Assembly: GCA_934662525.1 (NCBI GenBank)
Contig: CAKUKJ010000096.1
Location: 1-7,598, forward strand
DNA from: an uncultured Coriobacteriales bacterium
GTDB taxonomy: Bacteria; Actinomycetota; Coriobacteriia; Coriobacteriales; UMGS124
Direction of reading: 5' to 3'
DNA length: 7,598 nt
Made by a program: the position numbers and the translations under genes. Shown here piece by piece: positions 1-5,611 of the stretch (position 1 is the first letter of the stretch; the number at the start of each line of letters is the position of its first letter). The notes under the pieces are model-generated. The model did no database searches. It saw nothing but the letters and a program-made list of their open reading frames with translations, and was not told the origin of the DNA.

Positions 1-75
1 TGGCTCCCCGAGCAGGGCTCGAACCTGCAACACCTCGGTTAACAGCCGAGTGCTCTACCATTGAGCTATCGGGGA
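1..75 (-). tRNA. tRNA-Asn (anticodon GTT)
   Basis: Read on the minus strand, this forms a complete cloverleaf. The 7-bp acceptor stem pairs TCCCCGA (75-69) with TCGGGGA (11-5), followed by discriminator G and an encoded CCA end (3-1). The anticodon arm has stem CTCGG/CCGAG and the 7-base loop CTGTTAA, which places GTT at positions 34-36 and so reads AAC/AAU (Asn). The T arm carries the usual GGTTCGAACCC box. The 3' CCA is genomically encoded and coincides with the window edge, so any neighbouring tRNA genes in the same transcript lie outside. The gene is transcribed away from the deformylase gene. Identity is certain from the anticodon loop and the intact stems. Confidence 0.97.
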
Positions 76-109
76 ATAAGTTGTCAGCGCCTTGCTGATT
101 GAAGGCTGG

Positions 110-141
110 GATATAATGCTCCTTTTCTCGTTCCTTGGCAA
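110..141 (-). promoter_or_regulatory. Candidate promoter for tRNA-Asn
   Basis: On the minus strand, TTGCCA (141-136) is followed after 18 nt by ATTATA (117-112), a plausible -35/-10 pair. Transcription would start about 30 nt before the tRNA 5' end. The same AT-rich block reads TATAAT (112-117) on the plus strand and could serve the deformylase gene, but no well-spaced -35 is visible for that direction. The orientation is therefore uncertain. Confidence 0.35.
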
Positions 142-246
142 CCAAGATTTTGAATTGTGAAGGAATCTTCGCATTTTGACCGATTCCGCTATCTTCGTCT
201 GGTTGCATCGCCTCGCGCATATCCGCCATGGCACCTGATATGCTGT

Positions 247-252
247 TACCCT
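247..252 (+). promoter_or_regulatory. Candidate -10 element for the deformylase-like gene
   Basis: TACCCT fits the loose TAnnnT -10 pattern common in high-GC Gram-positives and is preceded by TGT, an extended -10 (TGn) arrangement. It lies about 30 nt before the start codon. A matching -35 is not obvious. The TATAAT at 112-117 is the alternative, and it would give a roughly 160-nt leader. The same hexamer occurs before larE at 4520. Confidence 0.25.
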
Positions 253-282
253 ATGCGTTTTGTCCACCTTCGAGGGAGAACC

Positions 283-705
283 ATGATTAAAGAGATTGTC
301 AAAGACCAGGAGTTCCTCGCTCAGGCTACCGAGCCTGCCACGATCGACGACGTGCAGGTGGCCCAGGACCTGGTCGACACGATGGAGCACCTGTCCGAGA
401 GCTGCGCCTGCCTGGCCGCCAACCAGATTGGCTATACCAAGGCCATCATCGCCTTCTCCGATGACAACAACAAGGTGCACGTCATGTACAACCCCAAGCT
501 GATCCAGTTCATGGGGCCCTACGAGGCCAAGGAGGGGTGCCTGTCGCTCGACGAGGAGAGCACCTCCACGCGCTACCAGCTCATTCGCGTGGCCTACCAG
601 GAAGTCAAGGACGGCAAGGTGCTCTCCCGCGTGAAGAAGTACTCGGGCTTCACCGCACAGGCCATCCAGCACGCCATCGACCACACCAAGGGCATGTTGG
701 TCTAA
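283..705 (+). CDS. def: Peptide deformylase-family protein, catalytic Glu replaced (HAIDH)
   Basis: The 140-aa product belongs to the short peptide deformylase (PDF) lineage of gut Firmicutes and Coriobacteria. True PDFs remove the formyl group from the initiator Met of nascent proteins in the cytosol, using a metal held by one Cys and two His. All three landmark motifs are recognisable: CLAANQIG (residues 43-50, with Q48), EGCLS (84-88, metal ligand C86) and QHAIDH (129-134, ligands H130 and H134). The last motif is normally HExDH. Here residue 131 is Ala (codon GCC, 673-675), so the general acid/base Glu is absent while the metal ligands are kept. The ATG at 283 is chosen because GAGGGAGA lies just upstream and the N-terminus MIKEIVKD matches this lineage. 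In-frame upstream starts such as GTG at 157 lack a good ribosome site. The gene is monocistronic and ends at a strong hairpin. The fold assignment is secure, but deformylase activity is doubtful. Confidence 0.88.
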   Translation: MIKEIVKDQEFLAQATEPATIDDVQVAQDLVDTMEHLSESCACLAANQIGYTKAIIAFSDDNNKVHVMYNPKLIQFMGPYEAKEGCLSLDEESTSTRYQLIRVAYQEVKDGKVLSRVKKYSGFTAQAIQHAIDHTKGMLV

Positions 706-737
706 GGCGTATTGACGCAGAATCGCAAGTCGTTTGA

Positions 738-777
738 CAAAAGGGGACGTCGGGACATGACCTGGCGTCCCCTTTTG
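738..777. terminator. Bidirectional intrinsic terminator
   Basis: A perfect 12-bp stem pairs CAAAAGGGGACG (738-749) with CGTCCCCTTTTG (766-777) around a 16-nt loop. Because the stem runs from A-tract to T-tract it is symmetric, with a TTTT run at the 3' side on both strands. It lies between two convergent genes, the deformylase homologue ending at 705 (+) and the unknown 580-aa gene ending at 821 (-), so it can serve both. The U-tract is short and falls inside the stem, which makes efficiency hard to judge. Confidence 0.8.
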
Positions 778-820
778 GCTTGCCTACCATGCAAAAGCAC
801 CCGGAAGACCGGTCGAACGC

Positions 821-2563
821 CTACATGCTCGACGTGCGGTCTGTCGTGAGGTGCTCACCGCAATGGGCGATGACGATCTTCCTCTTGGTGTAGTCGACGA
901 AGAAATGCACGCGCAGGCTCTCGCCGCGTCGGGTGCCGCGTCCCTTGATGTGCATGGTGGCGTCGCGCACCTCGCCCTCGTACTCCACCATGCGCTCGGC
1001 TTTCTGCTCGGGGTTGCGGTTTGCGCCCTTGGAGTCGCGCAACGCCAGCTCGTAGCCCGTGCGGTCGCGGAAGGCGTTGGCAAGGCCGCGCTCACGCTCC
1101 TCAAACAGCAGGCTGTGCAGCGTAACCGCCACCGAGCGCAAAACGGCCCACACCTCGCCGGGGTCGCCCTTCACGAACTCCGAGGCGCTCTTGCGGGCAC
1201 GGTCGAGCACGAGCAGGCGGTCGGGGAATGCCCGCTCGGCAAGCGCCAACGCCTCGTAGGGCGTCTCGGGCAGCTCCATCGTCTCCACGAGGCGGGCGCG
1301 CACCTGGAGGCTCTGGGCGCGCTCGCGCAGCTCGCCGGCCTCGTCTTCAAGCTGGCGCGTGCGGAAGGCGGCCGCCGCGTCGCGGGCGTCGAGCTCGGCG
1401 CGGAGCCGGTCCACCTCCTCTTGGAGAAGCTCGAGCTCGAGGGCGCCTTCTTCTGCATCGTCCGTCGCCGCCTCGGGCGTGCCTGTCCCTTCAGCGCCGT
1501 CGGCGGCGTGCGCATCGAGCGGGGAGCCCGAAGCGGCCTGCTGCCCAGCGGGGCCGTCGGGTGCGGGTTCCTGGCCGCGGGGGCGCGTCTCGGCGTCTTC
1601 GCCCGAGGGGGCATCGGCGGACTCCCCTCCAGCAGCCTGCGCCTCAGGTTCCGCGCCATGCTCCTGCCCGGGTTGCGCTGCGGCGTCAGGCCCGCCGGCG
1701 CAAGGATCCCCCTCGCCTTTCTCCCCCACGTGCACGCCTTCGACCACCTGTTGGCTTTCAGGCTTGCTCGGGCGCACCTTCACGGTCTCCCCACGTCCCC
1801 AGCTCTGCCGCACAAGCTCGACGCGGTCGGAGCACAGGGCCGCGAGCAGGCGCCATGTCACGGCGAAGAGCTCGGGCTCGGAATCGAGCGCGGAGAAGAA
1901 CTCCTCGGAGGGCGCTGTGGAGAGGCCGCCCAGGCATGCCGAGCGTTCCTCCTCGAGCACGCGGTTGGTGGCGCGGGCTGCGTCGCCGAACGTCTCGCCC
2001 GAAAGCACCAGCCGGGCCTCATAGGCAAACGTGAAGCCGAGGTTCTGGCTCACGCCCACGAACATGAGGGCCACGTGCTCGCTCACGGCGTTGTAGGAGG
2101 GATAGACGAAGACCTCGTCCACCGCGATGTTGTAAAGCACGACGTTGAGCTTGCGCACGTCGAGGGCCACGCATCCCGGGAAGAAGTCGAAGAGCCCGGC
2201 CAGCGGCACCGATTGGATGAACCCTGGCTCGGAGTCGAAGGCCACGGCCGTGGCCCCCTCGGAGAACTCGACGCAGGCGCTGTTGTGCTCCCAGGAGCGC
2301 ATGAGCTCGGGATAGACGAACGGCGACAGGTCGTCGAACTCCTTGCCCTGCTCGTCGAAGTCGCGCACGGCCATCTCGTGCTGGAAGGTCAGGACGGGCG
2401 TGAGGACGAGGCTGCCGAAGTCGGCGCCCGTGCAGTCGATCCCGCCCTGGCGGGCTATCTCGTTTATCGCTTGGATGCCCTCGTCGCTCCACCAGGCCCC
2501 CATGCTCACCTTGAGCTGGCGGGCCAGGCGGTCGCCGAACGTCTTGCCTTTCTTCTTCGCCAC
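821..2563 (-). CDS. Uncharacterised 580-aa protein, disordered linker and coiled coil
   Basis: I do not recognise this family. From the sequence: residues 1-~270 form a folded-looking N-terminal region with a basic start (MAKKKGK) and many aromatic residues. Residues ~281-370 are low-complexity Gly/Ala/Pro/Glu/Asp, probably disordered and acidic. Residues ~372-425 are heptad-like (LELELLQEEVDRLRAELDA), a likely coiled coil. Residues ~428-580 form a second domain ending in LRVHFFVDYTKRKIVIAHCG (550-569), an alternating beta pattern. No signal peptide or membrane helix is seen, so it is probably cytosolic. The C-terminal strands loosely recall RelE/ParE-like small folds, but that is only an impression. 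The GTG at 2561-2563 is preferred because AAGGGG lies 8 nt before it. The TTG at 2567-2569 would be only 2 nt from that site. The gene sits 12 nt after the ATP-grasp gene, whose stop codon overlaps this ribosome site, so the two are probably translationally coupled. Confidence 0.75.
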   Translation of the reverse strand: MAKKKGKTFGDRLARQLKVSMGAWWSDEGIQAINEIARQGGIDCTGADFGSLVLTPVLTFQHEMAVRDFDEQGKEFDDLSPFVYPELMRSWEHNSACVEFSEGATAVAFDSEPGFIQSVPLAGLFDFFPGCVALDVRKLNVVLYNIAVDEVFVYPSYNAVSEHVALMFVGVSQNLGFTFAYEARLVLSGETFGDAARATNRVLEEERSACLGGLSTAPSEEFFSALDSEPELFAVTWRLLAALCSDRVELVRQSWGRGETVKVRPSKPESQQVVEGVHVGEKGEGDPCAGGPDAAAQPGQEHGAEPEAQAAGGESADAPSGEDAETRPRGQEPAPDGPAGQQAASGSPLDAHAADGAEGTGTPEAATDDAEEGALELELLQEEVDRLRAELDARDAAAAFRTRQLEDEAGELRERAQSLQVRARLVETMELPETPYEALALAERAFPDRLLVLDRARKSASEFVKGDPGEVWAVLRSVAVTLHSLLFEERERGLANAFRDRTGYELALRDSKGANRNPEQKAERMVEYEGEVRDATMHIKGRGTRRGESLRVHFFVDYTKRKIVIAHCGEHLTTDRTSSM

Positions 2564-2575
2564 GCGCAACGCCCC

Positions 2576-3928
2576 TTAGCAGTCTACCTTGAAGCTGCAC
2601 GAGCACAGGCCGCCGTGGTCGAGCGCGATGACGCCCTCCTGGCCCAGGCGGCAGTACAGGCCCGCGACACGTCCGTTGTACTGGTAGAAGCCCTGCATGG
2701 ACTGCCAGCTCTCCACCCGGCAGGGGTCGGCGTCGGGTGCCGCCGCATCAAACTCGGGCCGCACGATGCTGACGCGGGCCGGCTGATAGAACTCCTGGGC
2801 GATATAGCCGCCGTCGAGGTTGGCGCGCACGGTGCGCTCCCAAGCCAGCTGGTCGAAGTCGACGCCGGGATAGACGCCATGGGCGCCGTAGTCGTCCTCG
2901 GGCTTCACGATCCAGGCGTCCTTGTGGGCAAGCACGTCGTCGAGGTCGAGCGCGGGGTTGTCGGTGCGCAGGCGGTAGGTGCGCGGCACCGTGCGGTCGA
3001 TGAACGCGCACTCCTCGGGCGTGAGGAACGCGCGCGTGCGCTCGTCGAAGAGCGCCACGTTGACCATCTTGGAGTGCGCGACCGTGGTACGGAAGTGGCC
3101 GATGAGGCACACCTTGCCCGCGGCGACGGCGTCGATGAGGGCCGTGCACTCGCCGGGGTGCTGGAGGATCTCGCTCGTGACCGAGCGGCGGTAGATGGCA
3201 TGGATCTGCGTGCCGTCGGAGGGGTCGATGAGACGCTCCCCGTCGAACTCGAAGGCGCGTACGTCCACGAAGCGCGCGGGGATGCCGGCGCGCTTGAACG
3301 CCGCGATGAAGCGGTTGAAGTCGCTGAACACGCCCGACTCGGCGAAGTCGGTGACGCAGACGTTGGGCACCTCGGCGGCGGCAAGGCGGTCGGAGCGGTA
3401 TACCTGCATGAACGCCTCTACCCAGCTGTCGAACAGCTCGAACTTCTCCACGCGGCGGCCCTGCGCGAAGCGTTTGAACGCCGGGGTCTGCTCCAGGGCG
3501 CTCGCGAGCACGAGGTCGCGCGACATGGCGCCCGAGCCGTCGGTGTTGAACTCGCAGAACTTGAACGATAGGTCGTCCTCGCTCAGGAACAGGTCGAAAC
3601 GGCCCATGGGCAGCATCTCGTCGTAGCCGCAGGGCAGAAGGATGAGGCGCTCGACCTCCTTGGGGAAGCAGAAGAGGTCGCGATAGCCGGGGTCCTCGAC
3701 GTAGCGGCGGATGACCTTCGAGAGAATCGTGTGAATCTGGGTGCAGGTGTCCTGGAGGAAGGCGAGGTCGGCCGCGTTGAAGAGGTAGGGCACGTAGGGG
3801 AAGCGCGCCGGCTCGCCGTGCACCCAGATGTCGGAGTCGCGCACGTAGTCGAGCGCGGCCCGGCGGCCCGGCAGGTCGCCGTCGAGGTCGCGGATGGCTT
3901 GGATGTACGCGGCGCGCTCTTCCTTCAT
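2576..3928 (-). CDS. Circularly permuted ATP-grasp, glutathionylspermidine synthase-like
   Basis: The 450-aa product resembles the synthetase half of glutathionylspermidine synthase, an ATP-grasp enzyme family with permuted domain order. These enzymes activate a carboxylate as an acyl-phosphate and join it to an amine. Visible landmarks are PMGRFDLFL (~107-115), the FKFCEFNTDGSG stretch (122-133, equivalent to the F/Y-E-Y/F-N-x-D nucleotide/metal segment), WIVKPEDDYGAHGVYPG (339-355, the nucleotide-binding Lys and Gly-rich loop) and YIAQEFYQPARV (375-386). The C-terminus is Cys-rich (GLCSCSFKVDC). There is no amidase domain, and the real substrates are unknown: glutathione and spermidine are only the name-giving pair. 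The ATG at 3926-3928 is chosen because AAGGGAAAGG lies 9 nt upstream. An in-frame GTG at 3953-3955 would add nine residues and lacks such a site. It is the first gene of a two-gene unit with the 580-aa protein. Confidence 0.82.
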   Translation of the reverse strand: MKEERAAYIQAIRDLDGDLPGRRAALDYVRDSDIWVHGEPARFPYVPYLFNAADLAFLQDTCTQIHTILSKVIRRYVEDPGYRDLFCFPKEVERLILLPCGYDEMLPMGRFDLFLSEDDLSFKFCEFNTDGSGAMSRDLVLASALEQTPAFKRFAQGRRVEKFELFDSWVEAFMQVYRSDRLAAAEVPNVCVTDFAESGVFSDFNRFIAAFKRAGIPARFVDVRAFEFDGERLIDPSDGTQIHAIYRRSVTSEILQHPGECTALIDAVAAGKVCLIGHFRTTVAHSKMVNVALFDERTRAFLTPEECAFIDRTVPRTYRLRTDNPALDLDDVLAHKDAWIVKPEDDYGAHGVYPGVDFDQLAWERTVRANLDGGYIAQEFYQPARVSIVRPEFDAAAPDADPCRVESWQSMQGFYQYNGRVAGLYCRLGQEGVIALDHGGLCSCSFKVDC

Positions 3929-3984
3929 GATGTTTGGCCTTTCCCTTAGGCTCACGGGCGGACGCTGCGTGCGCGCCCTATACG

Positions 3985-4018
3985 AAAACGCCGCCCATCG
4001 TACACGGCGAGGGCGGCG
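3985..4018 (-). terminator. Intrinsic terminator downstream of yhbY
   Basis: On the minus strand an 8-bp GC-only stem, CGCCGCCC (4018-4011) with GGGCGGCG (3996-3989), closes a 14-nt loop and is followed directly by TTTT (3988-3985). It lies about 60 nt after the yhbY stop and about 60 nt before the ATP-grasp start, so it separates those same-strand genes. The U-run is short, so some read-through into the ATP-grasp unit is possible. Confidence 0.75.
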
Positions 4019-4080
4019 AAAAGGCGGTGCCCGGGCAGAGGCGTTTCAGCGTCTAGGCCTGGCACCGAAGCTCTGTTTGT

Positions 4081-4380
4081 TTAGTCCAGCTCGATCTTCT
4101 TGACGTCCTTGCGGTGCGTGGGACGATAGATGGAGAACTTGCTGCCGATGACCTGCACGGGCTCCGCGCCGGTACGTGCGCACAGGTCGTCGCAAGCCTC
4201 GCGTGCGGTGAGGTCGGAGTTGTCGAGCACGGAGCACTTGATAAGCTCGCGCGCCTCGAGCGCCTCGTTCGCCTGGGCCACAAGACCCTCGTTGATGTTG
4301 CTCTTGCCCACGATGAGCACGGGCTCCATGTTGTGTACCATGCTGCGCAGCTGCTTGCGCTGCTTGGAAGTAAGTGCCAT
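4081..4380 (-). CDS. yhbY: YhbY-family (CRM domain) RNA-binding protein
   Basis: The 99-aa product is a single CRS1-YhbY (CRM) domain, the usual length for this family. Bacterial YhbY associates with the large ribosomal subunit precursor and is thought to help assembly. Visible landmarks are LTSKQRKQLRSMVHNMEPVL (3-22), the loop VGKSNINEG (24-32), EALEARELIKCSVLDN (39-54), the AGAEPVQVIG-like stretch at 71-79 (GAEPVQVIG) and KFSIYRPT (81-88). The conserved GKxG loop that contacts RNA reads G25-K26-S27-N28, so its second Gly is Asn. The ATG at 4378-4380 has AGGAGA (4392-4387) 6 nt upstream. It is probably monocistronic, ending at the hairpin 3985-4018, and is divergent from larE. Confidence 0.92.
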   Translation of the reverse strand: MALTSKQRKQLRSMVHNMEPVLIVGKSNINEGLVAQANEALEARELIKCSVLDNSDLTAREACDDLCARTGAEPVQVIGSKFSIYRPTHRKDVKKIELD

Positions 4381-4497
4381 GAACGTTCTCCTAAAAGGAT
4401 GCTAATCAAAAATCCATGCAGGCCGGCAGCGGACGCAGACAAGCCGGACTGCAAACCTGGAAATTATTGCAAACTTTTGGCGGGCGCGGGCGCGACA

Positions 4498-4525
4498 TTG
4501 TCCCCACGCATAAATACGCTACCCT
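4498..4525 (+). promoter_or_regulatory. Candidate larE promoter
   Basis: TTGTCC (4498-4503), a 16-nt spacer and TACCCT (4520-4525) make a plausible -35/-10 pair about 50 nt before the larE start. The -10 hexamer is the same as the candidate at 247-252 before the deformylase-like gene. Support is pattern-only. Confidence 0.4.
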
Positions 4526-4574
4526 TTTTGCGCATGAAATGCATCGATAGGGCATGGGATATGGGAGGAACACC

Positions 4575-5426
4575 ATGGCAGACTTTACCGCGACGGCGCA
4601 GCAGCATGCAAAGCTCGATGCCCTGCGCCAGATTCTCAAAGGCCTGGACGCCGTGGCAGTGAGCTTCTCGGGAGGTGTGGACTCGACGCTGCTGCTGGCG
4701 GTGGCCCACGAGCAGCTGGGCGGCCGGGTCATCGCCGTCACCGAGACGAATGCCCTCTACCCCGAGCGCGAGACGCGCGAGGCCGTGGAGTTTTGCCAGG
4801 CGCGCGGCATCGAGCAGGTGCTCATCGAGCATGACGCCGAGAGCGTGGAGGGCTTCGCCCACAATCCCAAGAACCGCTGCTACCTGTGCAAGCGCGACCT
4901 CTTCGGCCACCTCAAGGAGACCGCCGACGCCAAGGCGGTCGAGCTCGGCATTATCGCCCCAGGCGACCACATCGCATGCGCCGAGGGGTCGAACGTGACC
5001 GACCAGTCCGACTACCGTCCCGGCGCCGGCGCCGTGAAGGAGGCCGGCGTGCTGAGCCCCCTGCTCATGGCCGGCCTCACCAAGCAGGATATCCGCGACA
5101 TCTCGCGCGAGCTGGGCCTGCCCACCTGGGACAAGCCGTCGTTCGCCTGCCTGGCCAGCCGTTTCGTGTACGGCGAGCTCATCTCCAACCCCCTGCTTGA
5201 GCGCGTGGACAAGGCCGAGCAGCTTATGATCGACGCCGGCTTTCGCCAAGTGCGCGTGCGCATGCACGACAAGGGCGACATGGCGCGCGTCGAGGTCGCG
5301 GCCGACAAGGTGGCAGACGCGTTTGCCTTCTTGCGGGCGGGCGGTGCCGAAAGGCTGCATGAGCTGGGCTTTAAGCATGTGAGCCTCGACATGGACGGCT
5401 ACCGCACGGGCTCCATGAACGAGTAG
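4575..5426 (+). CDS. larE: LarE, ATP-dependent sulfur transferase (nickel-pincer cofactor)
   Basis: The 283-aa product is a PP-loop ATPase of the LarE family. LarE adenylates the carboxylates of pyridinium-3,5-biscarboxylic acid mononucleotide and converts them to thiocarboxylates, building the nickel-pincer nucleotide used by lactate racemase and related enzymes. Visible landmarks are FSGGVDSTLLL (31-41, the SGGVDS pyrophosphate loop), NRCYLCKRDLF (100-110), EGSNVTDQSDYRPG (137-150, Asn/Asp active-site stretch) and WDKPSFACLASRF (185-197). Cys192 in the last motif lies where I expect the sulfur-donor or cluster-ligand cysteine. Whether this LarE is sacrificial or uses an Fe-S cluster cannot be settled by eye. 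The ATG at 4575 has GGGAGGA just upstream. Members of this family usually sit near larA, larB or larC, but none is in the window. No clear terminator follows. Confidence 0.93.
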   Translation: MADFTATAQQHAKLDALRQILKGLDAVAVSFSGGVDSTLLLAVAHEQLGGRVIAVTETNALYPERETREAVEFCQARGIEQVLIEHDAESVEGFAHNPKNRCYLCKRDLFGHLKETADAKAVELGIIAPGDHIACAEGSNVTDQSDYRPGAGAVKEAGVLSPLLMAGLTKQDIRDISRELGLPTWDKPSFACLASRFVYGELISNPLLERVDKAEQLMIDAGFRQVRVRMHDKGDMARVEVAADKVADAFAFLRAGGAERLHELGFKHVSLDMDGYRTGSMNE

Positions 5427-5611
5427 CGCCGGGCGGCCGATCGCTTCTGACCGTCATCGATTCCTTCGATAGCCAGGGGGCAAGAACGTGTAGGGCGCAC
5501 CGAGGACAAAAGCCGCTAGTATACGTTCTCACCTTACGGCAGACAACCCCTCGCCGCCGACTTTGCTGCAAGCGGCGCGGGCAAGGACGACGAACGCGGA
5601 GGATGGGCCCC
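5427..5611 (+). promoter_or_regulatory. Regulatory gap before the PaaK-type gene, with inverted repeat
   Basis: This gene-free stretch holds an imperfect inverted repeat, AGAACGTGTA (5483-5492) and TATACGTTCT (5520-5529), matching at 9 of 10 positions with centres 37 bp apart. The right arm overlaps TAGTAT (5517-5522), a possible -10 with no clear -35. Further on, CGCCGC (5552-5557) can pair with GCGGCG (5572-5577) across 14 nt, which would fold the presumed leader shortly before the ribosome site CGGAGG (5597-5602). No strong terminator for larE is seen, so read-through from larE is possible. The operator role is inference. Confidence 0.4.

Noticed and set aside
1..75. tRNA-Asn as an integration (att) site for a mobile element
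   Set aside because: No integrase gene and no duplicated tRNA 3' end are seen anywhere in the window.
157..282. N-terminal extension of the deformylase-like protein from an upstream GTG
   Set aside because: The extension lacks PDF sequence and a ribosome site. The ATG at 283 has GAGGGAGA upstream and gives the family-typical N-terminus.
55..684. A minus-strand frame overlapping the tRNA and the deformylase gene
   Set aside because: It runs into the tRNA-Asn gene and lies opposite the deformylase motifs. The protein has no family features.
851..3571. A 906-codon open frame on the plus strand, antisense to the ATP-grasp and 580-aa genes
   Set aside because: Long stop-free antisense frames are expected opposite GC-rich genes. 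The product is His/Ala/Leu/Gly/Arg-rich with no recognisable domain, and it spans two well-supported minus-strand genes with ribosome sites.
4464..5378. A 304-codon minus-strand frame opposite larE
   Set aside because: It is antisense to an unmistakable LarE and has no coherent motifs.
5457..5471. Small hairpin ATCGA/TCGAT after larE as a terminator
   Set aside because: The stem is short, the loop is tiny and no T-run follows. It is not convincing as an intrinsic terminator.
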